The notes below the pieces were generated by a model, which did no database searches, had not been told where the DNA came from, and saw only the letters and a list, made by a program, of their open reading frames with translations. DNA of 64,000 nucleotides from Achromobacter sp. RTa (lineage in GTDB: Bacteria > Pseudomonadota > Gammaproteobacteria > Burkholderiales > Burkholderiaceae_B): positions 62,001 to 126,000 of the forward strand of contig NZ_JPYO01000041.1 of assembly GCF_000757485.1 (NCBI RefSeq). Direction: 5' to 3'. This document shows, one piece after another, positions 33,320 to 41,171 of the stretch (its first letter is position 1; each line of letters opens with the position of its first letter). A program made the translations under genes and the position numbers.

Positions 33320-33926
33320 TTTGTTCCTCGGCCGTCAGGGTCTGGGCGGCTGTCGCGTCCGTCATCTGCAGCACACTGCGGTCGCCCTGGGTCTCGCGCA
33401 GTTCGATGCGGTCCACCAGCGCCGCTCCGTTGATCCGGATGCTCTCGAAGATCTGGCGCAGAAGCGCCGACCTGGGGGTCAGCACCAGCTGCCAGGCATT
33501 CGATTCGCCGCTGAGTTCCAGGTCGAAATTCTCGCGCAGCCCGGCGGTGTCTCCGGCCAGCACGGACAGGAACAGCTGGTTCTCGCGGCTTGCGCCGGAG
33601 CGCTGCGGCAGGGCCTGCCACTTGCCGGTTTCGTCGCGGCGGGAGATGCCGGAAGCATCGATGCGCAGGTCCTGGGCGATAGGGGTGCGCAGCAGCCACA
33701 GCAGGCCCTTGCCCGTCGCCAGGGTGAAGTCGCCGCGGCTGGTCAGCGGCTGCGGCAGCGAGCGCAGGAACTTCTGCTGCACGAAGTGGCCCCGAACGAC
33801 GGGAGCGGCGCGCAACTGCTCTTGCAAGTCGGCCAGGTCGAAGGCGTTGGCGTTCCAGGACAGGAAGGCCAGGACCAGCAGGGCGCCCAGGCGGCCCGCG
33901 AGGAGGGGAGCGAACAAGCGCCTCAT
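33303..33926 (-). CDS. LolA-like periplasmic lipid carrier (ApeL-type)
   Basis: A 207-residue secreted protein: signal peptide about 1-28 (cleavage near WNANA-FDLA), then a LolA-type fold (VVRGHFVQQKFLRSLPQPL, GDFTLATGKGLLWLLRTP) which is the usual substrate-barrel pattern of outer-membrane lipoprotein carriers. There is no lipobox. In aryl-polyene clusters this gene is thought to shuttle the pigment lipid from the MMPL exporter to the outer membrane. It overlaps the MMPL gene by 17 bases and the thioesterase by four. Distinct from the chromosomal lolA because of its location and divergent sequence. Confidence 0.82.
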   Translation of the reverse strand: MRRLFAPLLAGRLGALLVLAFLSWNANAFDLADLQEQLRAAPVVRGHFVQQKFLRSLPQPLTSRGDFTLATGKGLLWLLRTPIAQDLRIDASGISRRDETGKWQALPQRSGASRENQLFLSVLAGDTAGLRENFDLELSGESNAWQLVLTPRSALLRQIFESIRINGAALVDRIELRETQGDRSVLQMTDATAAQTLTAEEQSAFAD

Positions 33927-34366
33927 ACCGGCGCCTCCATGGATTGAAGCCGCCGCTGCACGGCATCCCTGAGCTCGGCAGGAGACGCCAGCTGCATTTC
34001 ACGGGTCCGCATGCAGACCGCGACCTGCTCGGAGGTGGCGCGCGTGAGACGGCGGCCGCTCTCGGCGTCCAGAATCAGGTAATTGATCTTCAGGCGATGC
34101 TCCCATTCCACGAGTTCGGCGCGCACGGTCAGGCGTTGTCCGAACTGCGCGGGCTGAGCGTAGCGCAGGTGCAGGTCGATCACCGGCCAGGCGTAACCGC
34201 TGGCCCGCATGGCATCGTAGTTGTAGCCCAGCATGTCCAGCAGTTCGCAGCGGGCCTGTTCCAGGTACTTCACGTAGTGGCCGTGCCAGACGACGTTGAT
34301 CGAATCGACGTCGAAGAAGGGCACCCGGATTTCGACTTCAGCGCCGATGAGGCCTCGTTTACGCAT
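33923..34366 (-). CDS. 4HBT-type acyl-ACP/CoA thioesterase (ApeK-type)
   Basis: A 147-residue hotdog thioesterase starting MRKRGLIGAEVEIRVPFFDV. The 4-hydroxybenzoyl-CoA thioesterase motif is seen as DSINVVWHGHYVKYLEQARCELL, with the Asp/His region positioned as in the YbgC/4HBT group. In aryl-polyene synthesis ApeK may release or edit chains on ACP. The start is the ATG at 34366, inside the end of the acyltransferase gene (8-base overlap); the longer frame to 34441 lacks similarity. Its stop overlaps the LolA-like start by four bases. Confidence 0.83.
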   Translation of the reverse strand: MRKRGLIGAEVEIRVPFFDVDSINVVWHGHYVKYLEQARCELLDMLGYNYDAMRASGYAWPVIDLHLRYAQPAQFGQRLTVRAELVEWEHRLKINYLILDAESGRRLTRATSEQVAVCMRTREMQLASPAELRDAVQRRLQSMEAPV

Positions 34367-35282
34367 CGTCTTTCCAGAAGGGGTAAAAGTTGAACCATTG
34401 CAGAGGCGCCTGGCGGCAGTGCGCGGCGAGGCGGGCGGCATAGCGTTGGGCCGAATCGGCGATCCGCGCCTGGCGGGTGGCGCGCGTCCACTCGATGCCG
34501 TCGGAAAAGCGTTCCATGGAGACGCGGTAGCGCCGGCCGTGGCGCGTGCAGAACAGCAGGTTGACCGGACAGCGCAGCAGGCCGGCCAGCAGCCACGGGC
34601 CTTGGGGCAGCAGGGCGGTGGCGCCGAGAAACTCCACGGGCGCCGTGCGGTCGCCCTCCAAGGGAACGCGGTCGCCGGCGATGGCCAGCCATTCGCCGCG
34701 GTCCAGCCTTTGCGCCAGGTCCAGCATGGTGGGAGCGTCCAGTTCGCTGACCTGGATCATGCGCAAGCCGCCGCCAGCGTCGTTGAGCATGCGGCTGAAG
34801 CGGGCCGCGTGCTTATCGTGGACCAGCACGTTGAGCTTCAATGCGCCGGTACGTTCCGCCAGCGCGCGGCATACTTCGATGTTGCCCAAATGCGAGCCGA
34901 CCAGGATCTGGCCGCGGCCCTCGCCCATCTGGCCGTGCAGGCCGTCGGGGTCCGAGATATCCAGGCTGGCCAGCGTGATCCTGCCCTGCCAGACGTCCAG
35001 CTTGTCCAGTATCGCGTGGGCGAAGGCGAGGTACTGGCGATACACGGGCATGCGGCGCGGCAGCGGAACGGGCATGTCGCCGGATTGCGCGAGCCGGCGC
35101 TGGTAGTCGGCAATGGCGCGCCGAGCGCGGGCGCCGGAAAGGTAGAAATACAGCACGACCATCCAGACCACGGGGGCGACGAGCCGGCGCCCGAGGTTGC
35201 GAGCCGCCCAGGCCGTCATGCGCATGAGCGCCAGGCTGCCGCGCTCGGGCTGGCCCGCCCAGTGCCTGTCCATGGCCTTCAT
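34359..35282 (-). CDS. LpxL/HtrB-type lipid acyltransferase (ApeJ acyltransferase part)
   Basis: A 307-residue membrane-associated acyltransferase with an N-terminal helix (RRLVAPVVWMVVLYFYLSG) and the catalytic region VGSHLGNIEVCRAL, in which the His and following acidic residue fit the HxxxxE/D pattern of lauroyl/myristoyl lipid A acyltransferases. In other aryl-polyene clusters ApeJ combines glycosyltransferase and acyltransferase functions in one protein; here they are two genes overlapping by four bases (ATGA at 35279-35282). It likely attaches an acyl chain to the glycan or lipid carrier of the pigment. Donor and acceptor are not deducible. Confidence 0.83.
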   Translation of the reverse strand: MKAMDRHWAGQPERGSLALMRMTAWAARNLGRRLVAPVVWMVVLYFYLSGARARRAIADYQRRLAQSGDMPVPLPRRMPVYRQYLAFAHAILDKLDVWQGRITLASLDISDPDGLHGQMGEGRGQILVGSHLGNIEVCRALAERTGALKLNVLVHDKHAARFSRMLNDAGGGLRMIQVSELDAPTMLDLAQRLDRGEWLAIAGDRVPLEGDRTAPVEFLGATALLPQGPWLLAGLLRCPVNLLFCTRHGRRYRVSMERFSDGIEWTRATRQARIADSAQRYAARLAAHCRQAPLQWFNFYPFWKDDA

Positions 35283-36031
35283 GGTTGCGGGCCTCGCGCC
35301 AGCCGGCGCCACAGCAGCGCGGGCGAGCGCGCCAGCATGCCGAAGAACAGGCGCGCGTGCATGCGGCTGATCAGCACGTTGTCCCGCACGCCCTTGAAGT
35401 GCGAGATGCCGCCTTCCGGGTAGGCCACGCGCGTCGGCAGCCAGACCATGGCGACGCCGCGCCAATGCAGCCGCACCAGGATGGCGATATCGAAATCCAT
35501 GCGCTGGCCGACGTGGCCCCGGTCGATCACGGATAGCGCCTGGCGCAGCGGGTAGACGCGGAAACCGCACATGGCGTCGGGGATGTCGGCGGAGAGCGTG
35601 TTGATCCAGACCCAGACGCGGGTCAGCCACCGGCCGTAGAGACGGCTGCGCGGCACGTCGTCGCCGTACACCGGAAGGCCGCAGATGACGGCCTGCGGAT
35701 TGGCGCGCGAGACGTCCGCGAACGCCGCCGCGTCCGGCAATGCATGCTGTCCATCGGCATCCACCTGCAGGGCGTGGGTATAGCCGAGGGAGGCCGCCGC
35801 GCGCAGCCCGTCCTGCACCGCGGCGCCCTTGCCGCCGTTCGCCGCGCGCCGCAGCAGGTGCGTGCGGGGCTTGGCCGCCAGGGCATCCAGTTCGGCGGCG
35901 CAAGCGGGCTCCGAGCCATCGTCCACCAGCACGCAAGGCAGGCCTTGCGCCGCCAGTTGCGCGTGCACCGCGCCCACCGTGGCGCCGTGGTTGTACACGG
36001 GGATGACCGCGCAGAGCCGGTGCGCGGTCAT
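35279..36031 (-). CDS. Family 2 glycosyltransferase (ApeJ glycosyltransferase part)
   Basis: A 250-residue GT-A protein starting MTAHRLCAVIPVYNHGATVG, with VDDGS and the DXD-like QVDADGQHALPD motifs of family-2 glycosyltransferases, and the dolichyl-phosphate-mannose-synthase-like GFRVYPL segment. One hydrophobic stretch near the C-terminus may bind the membrane. It likely adds a sugar during maturation of the aryl-polyene lipid. Start at 36031, overlapping the ligase-dehydratase stop by four bases; stop overlaps the acyltransferase by four. The frame upstream of 36031 has no similarity. Confidence 0.85.
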   Translation of the reverse strand: MTAHRLCAVIPVYNHGATVGAVHAQLAAQGLPCVLVDDGSEPACAAELDALAAKPRTHLLRRAANGGKGAAVQDGLRAAASLGYTHALQVDADGQHALPDAAAFADVSRANPQAVICGLPVYGDDVPRSRLYGRWLTRVWVWINTLSADIPDAMCGFRVYPLRQALSVIDRGHVGQRMDFDIAILVRLHWRGVAMVWLPTRVAYPEGGISHFKGVRDNVLISRMHARLFFGMLARSPALLWRRLARGPQP

Positions 36032-37719
36032 GGCCGGCCGCCTTCGAGGATGCGGCCCGATGAGCATGGCGCGCCCTCGACCGTGAAGGCGAAGTGCAGC
36101 TTCCGTTTCGAAGCGTCCCATTTGAGCGCCAGGGAGGCGACGTCGCCCGGGCGAAGCAGCCGCTGGAACTTCAGGACTTCCATGCCGGCGAAATGAAAGC
36201 CGGGGCAGAGATCTCGCTGCGCCAACGACATCGCCCAGCTGATCTGCGCCACTCCCGGCACCACGGGGGCGGAGGGGAAGTGGCCGGTGAAATAGGCGAG
36301 ATCGTAGGGAATGTCCAGTGTGTACCGGCGCTCGTTTTCCGCTTGGCCCGGCAGTTCCCGCGCTTCCGGGGCCAGGGGACGGGGGCCCGCGGCGGCCTCG
36401 AATTCATGGCGCGGCAATTTGCCTTGCGCGTTGCCCGGCAGCTGCGAAAAGAAGCGCCAGGTGCGGGGAAGGGCCAGCGATTCGAAGCCCGCGGCCAGAT
36501 GCGCGCGCAACGCGGCGGTCACCGCTTTCCGGCCTTGGTTGCGCAGGGCGTGCAGGCCCTTTGCCGACAACGCGACCAGGGCGGCAAGGCGCGGCGCGCC
36601 GGCGATTGCGCCCAACCGCGCTTCCGTGACGTAGGGATGTCCCGCCAGGGCCCGTTCCAGCATCGGCAGGGAGATGCGCTTCTCTTCGATCTTGACGATG
36701 CGGTCCAGGCGGCCAAGCAGCCGGAACCGCCCGCAGACAAGCTCCGCGCCGTCCGCCGTTTGCTCTTCGGCGGCGTTGACCCAGGGGGATCGCACGCGCA
36801 GCGCGCCCTCGGCGTTCAGGCTGACGGCGACGCCGGGCAGCGGCTGCCAATCCTCCGCGCCCCGGCGCCACGCGACCGCGCCCGTCTCGGAGCTGCCGTA
36901 GATCTCGGTGGGGCGCAGCCCCAGATGGCGTTCGATGTGGCCGGAGACCTCGGCGGGCAGCTCGCCGCCCGATGAATGGATGCGGACCAGCCTGCCGCGC
37001 AACGCCTTCCAGTTCAGTCGTTCGCCCAGGCGCCGCAGCAGCGCGGGGCTTGCGATCCAGACGAAGGAAGGATGGCGCAGGCTGGCTTGCTGCAGGTCCT
37101 CGGGGTAGATGCGCTGGGGGCGGTCGAGGAGCCGTCCGGCGGATAGCGGCCACAGCACCCTGAAGGGCAGGCCGTACATATGCTGGGCCGATACGCTGCC
37201 CAGCACGGGCGTGTCCGCGTCGGGCCATTGGTCCTGCAGCGCGCGGACCTCGTCCATCAATTGCCGCCAGGTCTTGGCGATATGCTTGGGCCGTCCGCTG
37301 GATCCCGACGTGCACAGCACCAGTCCGAGCGCGGGATCGAGTTCGGCGGGCGCCAGCGGCGGGTGGCCTTCAAGATCCTCCAGCCGCCACTGCCGGTCCG
37401 CCGGCACGGGCAGGGCCGCATCGGTCAGCCAGGCATCCACGGTGGCGTCGAGCGCGGAGCAGGTGTGCGCCTGGGCATCGCCGGGGAGCACGGCGACCAC
37501 GCCTGCGCGCCAGCAGGCCAGGAGGGCGACCGCCATCTGCGCGGCATCTTCGAACCATAGCGCCACGCGGCGCAGCGGCTTTGCCTGCAATCCGCCGGCC
37601 GCCGCCAGGCTGGCCTGCGCGAAAGCGCCGCGCGACAGGAGCGGTTCGTCGGCGACGGGAATACCGGCTTCCTCGGGCGGAGCCGGCAACAGCAGATGCG
37701 TCAGGGGAATCCAGGCCAT
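36028..37719 (-). CDS. Fused AMP-forming ligase and hotdog dehydratase (ApeH-ApeI-type)
   Basis: A 563-residue two-domain protein. Residues 1-~460 form an adenylating ligase with the phosphate loop CTSGSSGRPKHI (136-147), the IYGSSETGAVAWR motif and the hinge GRLDRIVKIEEKRISLP. Residues ~465-563 form a FabA/FabZ-like hotdog with YFTGHFPSAPVVPGVAQISW, including the catalytic His. In the described aryl-polyene pathway ApeH loads an aromatic acid (4-hydroxybenzoate) onto ACP and ApeI is a separate dehydratase subunit; here both are in one chain. The ligase is short for the family, with an abbreviated N-terminus. Three bases separate it from the ApeG-like gene. Confidence 0.85.
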   Translation of the reverse strand: MAWIPLTHLLLPAPPEEAGIPVADEPLLSRGAFAQASLAAAGGLQAKPLRRVALWFEDAAQMAVALLACWRAGVVAVLPGDAQAHTCSALDATVDAWLTDAALPVPADRQWRLEDLEGHPPLAPAELDPALGLVLCTSGSSGRPKHIAKTWRQLMDEVRALQDQWPDADTPVLGSVSAQHMYGLPFRVLWPLSAGRLLDRPQRIYPEDLQQASLRHPSFVWIASPALLRRLGERLNWKALRGRLVRIHSSGGELPAEVSGHIERHLGLRPTEIYGSSETGAVAWRRGAEDWQPLPGVAVSLNAEGALRVRSPWVNAAEEQTADGAELVCGRFRLLGRLDRIVKIEEKRISLPMLERALAGHPYVTEARLGAIAGAPRLAALVALSAKGLHALRNQGRKAVTAALRAHLAAGFESLALPRTWRFFSQLPGNAQGKLPRHEFEAAAGPRPLAPEARELPGQAENERRYTLDIPYDLAYFTGHFPSAPVVPGVAQISWAMSLAQRDLCPGFHFAGMEVLKFQRLLRPGDVASLALKWDASKRKLHFAFTVEGAPCSSGRILEGGRP

Positions 37720-37722
37720 GGT

Positions 37723-38271
37723 TCAAGCCACTTTGGCGGCGGCGGGGCGCAAAATCCATTCGCCGGCGAACAACAGGCCCATCAACCCGTAGCTGATCGC
37801 GCCGTTGTACGCGACCCACCAGCTCCAGGGCGCCCAGGCCGCGAGCGCCGCGGCTATTGCGCCGTTCAACGCGAAAAAACCGCACCAGACCCGCGTTACG
37901 TTGCGGGTGTAGCGCACGCCCTCGGGCGGCAGGTCGGGATGGCGCAGCCGCGCCAGGCGTTCGATCACGGGCCGGCCAGCCTTCAGGCTGGCGCCGAAGA
38001 TCGCCAGCATCATGGCGTTGATCAATACCGGATACCAGCGCAGCCCGGCTTCCGAATCCGAGACCGCCAATATCACGCAGAAGACGATGGCCACGGCGGG
38101 CAGCAGGCGCGAACCGGGTTGCCTGGCGCTTGCGGTCAGGCCGCGCGCCAGCCACAGCAGCGCCAGCGGCAGGACCACCCAGGCCACGCTCAGGCGCCCC
38201 AGCGCCGCATGGACGGCGAAGGGGTAAGCGATGCCGGCCAGGGCCAGGGCGGCCGCCGCGCCGTGCCTCAT
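37723..38271 (-). CDS. COG4648-type membrane protein of the aryl-polyene cluster (ApeG-like)
   Basis: A 182-residue protein with about five membrane helices (YPFAVHAALGRLSVAWVVLP, LLPAVAIVFCVILAVSD, YPVLINAMMLAIFGASL, VWCGFFALNGAIAAALAAW, AYNGAISYGLMGLLFAGEW). Such genes sit next to the ACPs and ligase in aryl-polyene clusters, but no biochemical role is established to my knowledge. I take the ATG at 38271, which overlaps the ACP stop by four bases (ATGA); an upstream start at 38295 is possible. It may scaffold the enzymes at the membrane, which is speculation. Confidence 0.72.
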   Translation of the reverse strand: MRHGAAAALALAGIAYPFAVHAALGRLSVAWVVLPLALLWLARGLTASARQPGSRLLPAVAIVFCVILAVSDSEAGLRWYPVLINAMMLAIFGASLKAGRPVIERLARLRHPDLPPEGVRYTRNVTRVWCGFFALNGAIAAALAAWAPWSWWVAYNGAISYGLMGLLFAGEWILRPAAAKVA

Positions 38272-38522
38272 GCGGCGGGATCCTGCTTCTGCCACATGGC
38301 CTGCACGACGTCTTCGACGGTGCGCACGGTCCGGAAGTCGTTGGCGTCGAGCTTGCGGCCGGTCTGCCGGCGCACGTGGTCGATGAGGTCGATGGCGTCG
38401 ATGCTGTCGATTTCAAGATCGGTGTACAGGTTCGCTTCGGGCGTGATGCGTTCCGGTTCGATCTCGAACAGTTCGACCAGCGCGCCGCGCAGCGTATTGA
38501 AGATTTCCTCGCGGGTATGCAT
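38268..38522 (-). CDS. Acyl carrier protein 2 (ApeF-type)
   Basis: An 84-residue carrier protein with the phosphopantetheine attachment serine in LEIDSIDAIDLIDHV. The four-helix pattern and acidic composition are typical. Two different carriers in one aryl-polyene operon is the usual arrangement (ApeE, ApeF). The serine should be modified by the phosphopantetheinyl transferase at 40480-41139. Overlaps the ApeG-like gene by four bases and lies 17 bp after the other ACP. Confidence 0.88.
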   Translation of the reverse strand: MHTREEIFNTLRGALVELFEIEPERITPEANLYTDLEIDSIDAIDLIDHVRRQTGRKLDANDFRTVRTVEDVVQAMWQKQDPAA

Positions 38523-38539
38523 CGTGAACTCCGTATGCG

Positions 38540-38800
38540 TTAATCGTGGCGTTGCGCGGTGACAAAGGCCGCCAGCTTGGCGATGCTGGCGAAATGCTCG
38601 CGCATGTTCCTCGTTTCCGGATCGATGGTGATGCCGTAGCGTTTTTGCAGAGCGAGGCCCAGCTCCAGCGCGTCCACGGAATCCAGTCCGAGTCCGTCGC
38701 CGAACAGATGGGCGTCGCGGTCGATGTCCTCGGGGGTGATGTCTTCCAGCCCCAGGGATTCGATGACGAGGGTCTTCAGTTCAAGTTCCAGTTGATTCAT
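38540..38800 (-). CDS. Acyl carrier protein 1 (ApeE-type)
   Basis: An 86-residue carrier protein starting MNQLELELKTLVIESLGLED, with the attachment site GLGLDSVDALELGLALQ. A start at 38818 would add six residues that do not look like the family. It differs clearly from the second ACP, suggesting a division of labour between starter loading and chain extension. It lies 34 bp downstream of the PlsC-type acyltransferase gene, the largest gap inside the core operon. Confidence 0.88.
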   Translation of the reverse strand: MNQLELELKTLVIESLGLEDITPEDIDRDAHLFGDGLGLDSVDALELGLALQKRYGITIDPETRNMREHFASIAKLAAFVTAQRHD

Positions 38801-38834
38801 CCAGCGTGGACTCCGCATTCGCCGCCATGGGCGA

Positions 38835-39644
38835 TTATTTGTTCAGTGGGGCGCCGGAGGGCGCGGTGCGCGCCAGTTCGGCTTCGAAATAGGCGTGCAG
38901 GTGATCGTTCATCCTGCGTCCGGCGATCGGCAGCGGATGCGCGGCGCTCCAGGTGGCGGGGTCGATGTCCTCGCCGACATGGATGACGTAGCGCATCCGG
39001 CAAGGCGGAATCCGGTACCAGGGCTCGCCCTTGGTCAGGCTGCGCGGATTCATGCTGATCACGACGGGCGTCACGACGCGCGCCCCGCGCAGGGCGATGG
39101 CGCAGGCGCCCCGATGGAAACGCGGCATGGTGTCGCGCGGCGTGCGGGTGCCTTCGGGAAAGACGATCAGGGTTTCGCCGCTGCGCAGCACGTCGGCGGC
39201 GCGGTCGAACATGTCGAAGCTTTCGTCGTTGGTGATGTAGCGGGCGTTGGCGATCGGGCCGCGGGTGAAGGGGTTCGTGGCCAGGCTGTGCTTGACGATG
39301 CAGTTGGCGTTTTTGACGTGGCCCACCAGGAAGACCACGTCCAGCAGCGAGGGGTGGTTGGCCAATATCATCTGCCCGGGCTGGCCAAGGCGTTCGGCGC
39401 CCCGGAACTCCACGGTCAGGATGCCGACGCGGACCATGAAGCGGATGAAAAGGCGGAAGGTGCGGTTCAAGGTCCAGCGCGCCCGGCGCTGGCGGTCGAG
39501 CGTGTCGCCGGGCAGCAAACGCTGGGAGGGGAAGACAAACGCGCGCAGCAGCACGCCGCCCAGCCCGAACAAGGTGAACGCCATGCCGGTGGCGACGAGC
39601 CGCCAGAGCCAGAAATCTTGCCGGTGGTGCGTGGTGCTGGTCAT
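38835..39644 (-). CDS. PlsC-type 1-acylglycerol-phosphate-like acyltransferase (ApeD-type)
   Basis: A 269-residue protein with an N-terminal membrane helix and the acyltransferase motifs NHPSLLD (H-x4-D) and FPEGTRTPRD. It is of the LPLAT/PlsC class. In the aryl-polyene cluster it probably transfers an acyl group to a glycerol- or sugar-based lipid that carries the pigment. Start at 39644, overlapping the ApeC-like gene by four bases; the frame open to 39842 is antisense-like. A housekeeping PlsC function is unlikely because the gene is locked into the operon by the overlap. Confidence 0.85.
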   Translation of the reverse strand: MTSTTHHRQDFWLWRLVATGMAFTLFGLGGVLLRAFVFPSQRLLPGDTLDRQRRARWTLNRTFRLFIRFMVRVGILTVEFRGAERLGQPGQMILANHPSLLDVVFLVGHVKNANCIVKHSLATNPFTRGPIANARYITNDESFDMFDRAADVLRSGETLIVFPEGTRTPRDTMPRFHRGACAIALRGARVVTPVVISMNPRSLTKGEPWYRIPPCRMRYVIHVGEDIDPATWSAAHPLPIAGRRMNDHLHAYFEAELARTAPSGAPLNK

Positions 39645-40369
39645 GCCGTGCGCGTCCAGGTCCACTGGCGGGCGTGGTTCGCGTGCCGCCAGGCATGTGT
39701 GCGCAACAACAGGTGGCGCAGCAGGTTCAGGGGGTTGGGCCAGGCCTGCCGCGCATCGGCGGCCGGCGCCGCCTGCTGCGGATCCAGGGCCAGGGTCCAA
39801 TCGGCGCCCGGGCGCAGGTGGAGGGCGACCGCATAGGTGCACGGCACATCCTGCGTCCAGGGGGCATACGGGGCGGGCGGCAGCTCTTCGGCCAACACCA
39901 CCAGCACGTCCTCGTGGCCGTGGGCCAAGAGCATGGCGGCTTCGGCGATGGCGTGCTCGAGGCCGTCGTCTTCCACGGACAAGGCGACGGATTCGGCCGT
40001 TTCACGGCGTATGATCGACCACTGCGCGGCGATCGAGTTATGCACGGACAGGCCGAACGCGGTGGGGGAAAGCGGCTCGTCCGCCGCCAGCGATTGCAGG
40101 AGCCCGAAGTTCCGGGTGGTTTCGCCATGCCGCGAGGCATAGACCAGCGGCATGCCCGGCCGGCCTTCGGCCATGGGCCACGCGCACGCAAACACGCCGC
40201 GAGCCAGGGGGCTCAGGCGGCGGCGTTGCAGGGGGGGCAAGAAATCCAGGCTGGGCACGCTCTGATTCCCGAGGGGACAGTACGGATGTTCCGCCCAGTC
40301 CAACCAAGCTTCGGGGCTATCGATTCCTGGCGTCCAACCTTGCCATTGCGCGATTGAAAACGTCAACAT
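39641..40369 (-). CDS. apeC: Beta-ketoacyl synthase chain-length-factor-like subunit (ApeC-type)
   Basis: A 242-residue protein, about 60% of the length of a true KS, starting MLTFSIAQWQGWTPGIDSPE. It keeps thiolase-fold N-terminal features (HGETTRNFGLLQSLAADEPLSPTAFGLSVHN) but I see no catalytic Cys in a TACxS-type setting and no paired HGT/GH histidines. This matches the chain-length-factor partner ApeC, which in the studied system forms a heterodimer with ApeO. First gene of the operon; the putative promoter and an inverted repeat lie 13-68 bp upstream. Confidence 0.83.
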   Translation of the reverse strand: MLTFSIAQWQGWTPGIDSPEAWLDWAEHPYCPLGNQSVPSLDFLPPLQRRRLSPLARGVFACAWPMAEGRPGMPLVYASRHGETTRNFGLLQSLAADEPLSPTAFGLSVHNSIAAQWSIIRRETAESVALSVEDDGLEHAIAEAAMLLAHGHEDVLVVLAEELPPAPYAPWTQDVPCTYAVALHLRPGADWTLALDPQQAAPAADARQAWPNPLNLLRHLLLRTHAWRHANHARQWTWTRTA

Positions 40370-40381
40370 AGCGCGCGATTC

Positions 40382-40437
40382 TACTACGGCAGATTGTAGT
40401 ACTTTTGACTTATATAGTTACATAAGACGCATTTTAA
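40382..40437 (-). promoter_or_regulatory. Putative promoter and operator of the aryl-polyene operon
   Basis: Read on the minus strand, TTAAAA (40432-40437) and TATAAG (40409-40414) are separated by 17 bp, a plausible sigma-70 promoter 40-68 bp upstream of the first start codon. Between the -10 and the gene lies a perfect inverted repeat TACTAC (40382-40387), eight bases, GTAGTA (40396-40401). The whole 40380-40480 stretch is strikingly AT-rich for this genome and is shared with the divergent phosphopantetheinyl transferase gene. Confidence 0.5.
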
Positions 40438-40479
40438 CCGTATTTTTGTATTTGTTTTTACCTTAGATTACTTTTGTTC

Positions 40480-41139
40480 GTGAAAACTCAGGAACTTTTT
40501 GTCTGGTGGGCGGATGCACGGGCCGCCCGCCGTTACAGGATAGAAAACCTGTCCGCCGACGATTTACGGCGGGCGCAGGCCGTGCGCAGCGCGAAGGCTC
40601 AGGGTGATTGGCGGGTCAGCCGCGCGCTGTTGCACGAGGTCCGCGCGGAGCTGCCTCCTGGCGGCGCCACGTCGCTCAGTCACAGCGGCGGTTCCGCGGT
40701 CTGCGCCGCGACATCGGCGGCGCGGCCGCTAGGAGCCGATCTGGAGAGGATCCGGCCCCGCGAGGTGCTGCGGCTGGCGGATTGGGTCTGCACGCCCGAG
40801 GAGCGGGGCGTGCTTGCCGGCCTGGACGGCGCCCGCCAACTGCAACACTTCTACCTGATGTGGACGCTGAAGGAAGCCTTCATCAAGGCGGCGGCGCTGG
40901 ATTTTCCCGCGGATATGGCCTCGGCCGGCCTGGCGGCGGGGCCGGACGGCGCATGGCGCCTGCGCGCGCCGCCCGGGCGCTGGAAAGCCTGCTCCTGGCG
41001 GCTGGGCGATGAATGGATTTCTTCGGTCGTATGGGACGTGGGCACAGGCGAGTCCATCCGTCCCTTATGGCGAACCGTAACGGGTTGCGAGTTGCCGGCG
41101 GTTACCGTTTTGGGGGAGTGGGAATCGGGCTTGGTTTGA
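40480..41139 (+). CDS. Sfp/AcpT-type 4'-phosphopantetheinyl transferase
   Basis: A 219-residue protein from the GTG at 40480 (a TTG at 40474 is also in frame). The family motifs are present: LGADLERIRPRE (magnesium-binding G-x-D-x-E) and MWTLKEAFIKAAAL (W-x-x-KEA). It transfers phosphopantetheine from coenzyme A to carrier-protein serines. Divergent from the aryl-polyene operon across a shared AT-rich promoter region, it is the obvious activator of the two ACPs there. The C-terminal ~60 residues are variable. No clear ribosome-binding site. Confidence 0.87.
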   Translation: MKTQELFVWWADARAARRYRIENLSADDLRRAQAVRSAKAQGDWRVSRALLHEVRAELPPGGATSLSHSGGSAVCAATSAARPLGADLERIRPREVLRLADWVCTPEERGVLAGLDGARQLQHFYLMWTLKEAFIKAAALDFPADMASAGLAAGPDGAWRLRAPPGRWKACSWRLGDEWISSVVWDVGTGESIRPLWRTVTGCELPAVTVLGEWESGLV

Positions 41140-41171
41140 TCTCTGGTTCAGGGTTTTCCATTAGGTTTTAA

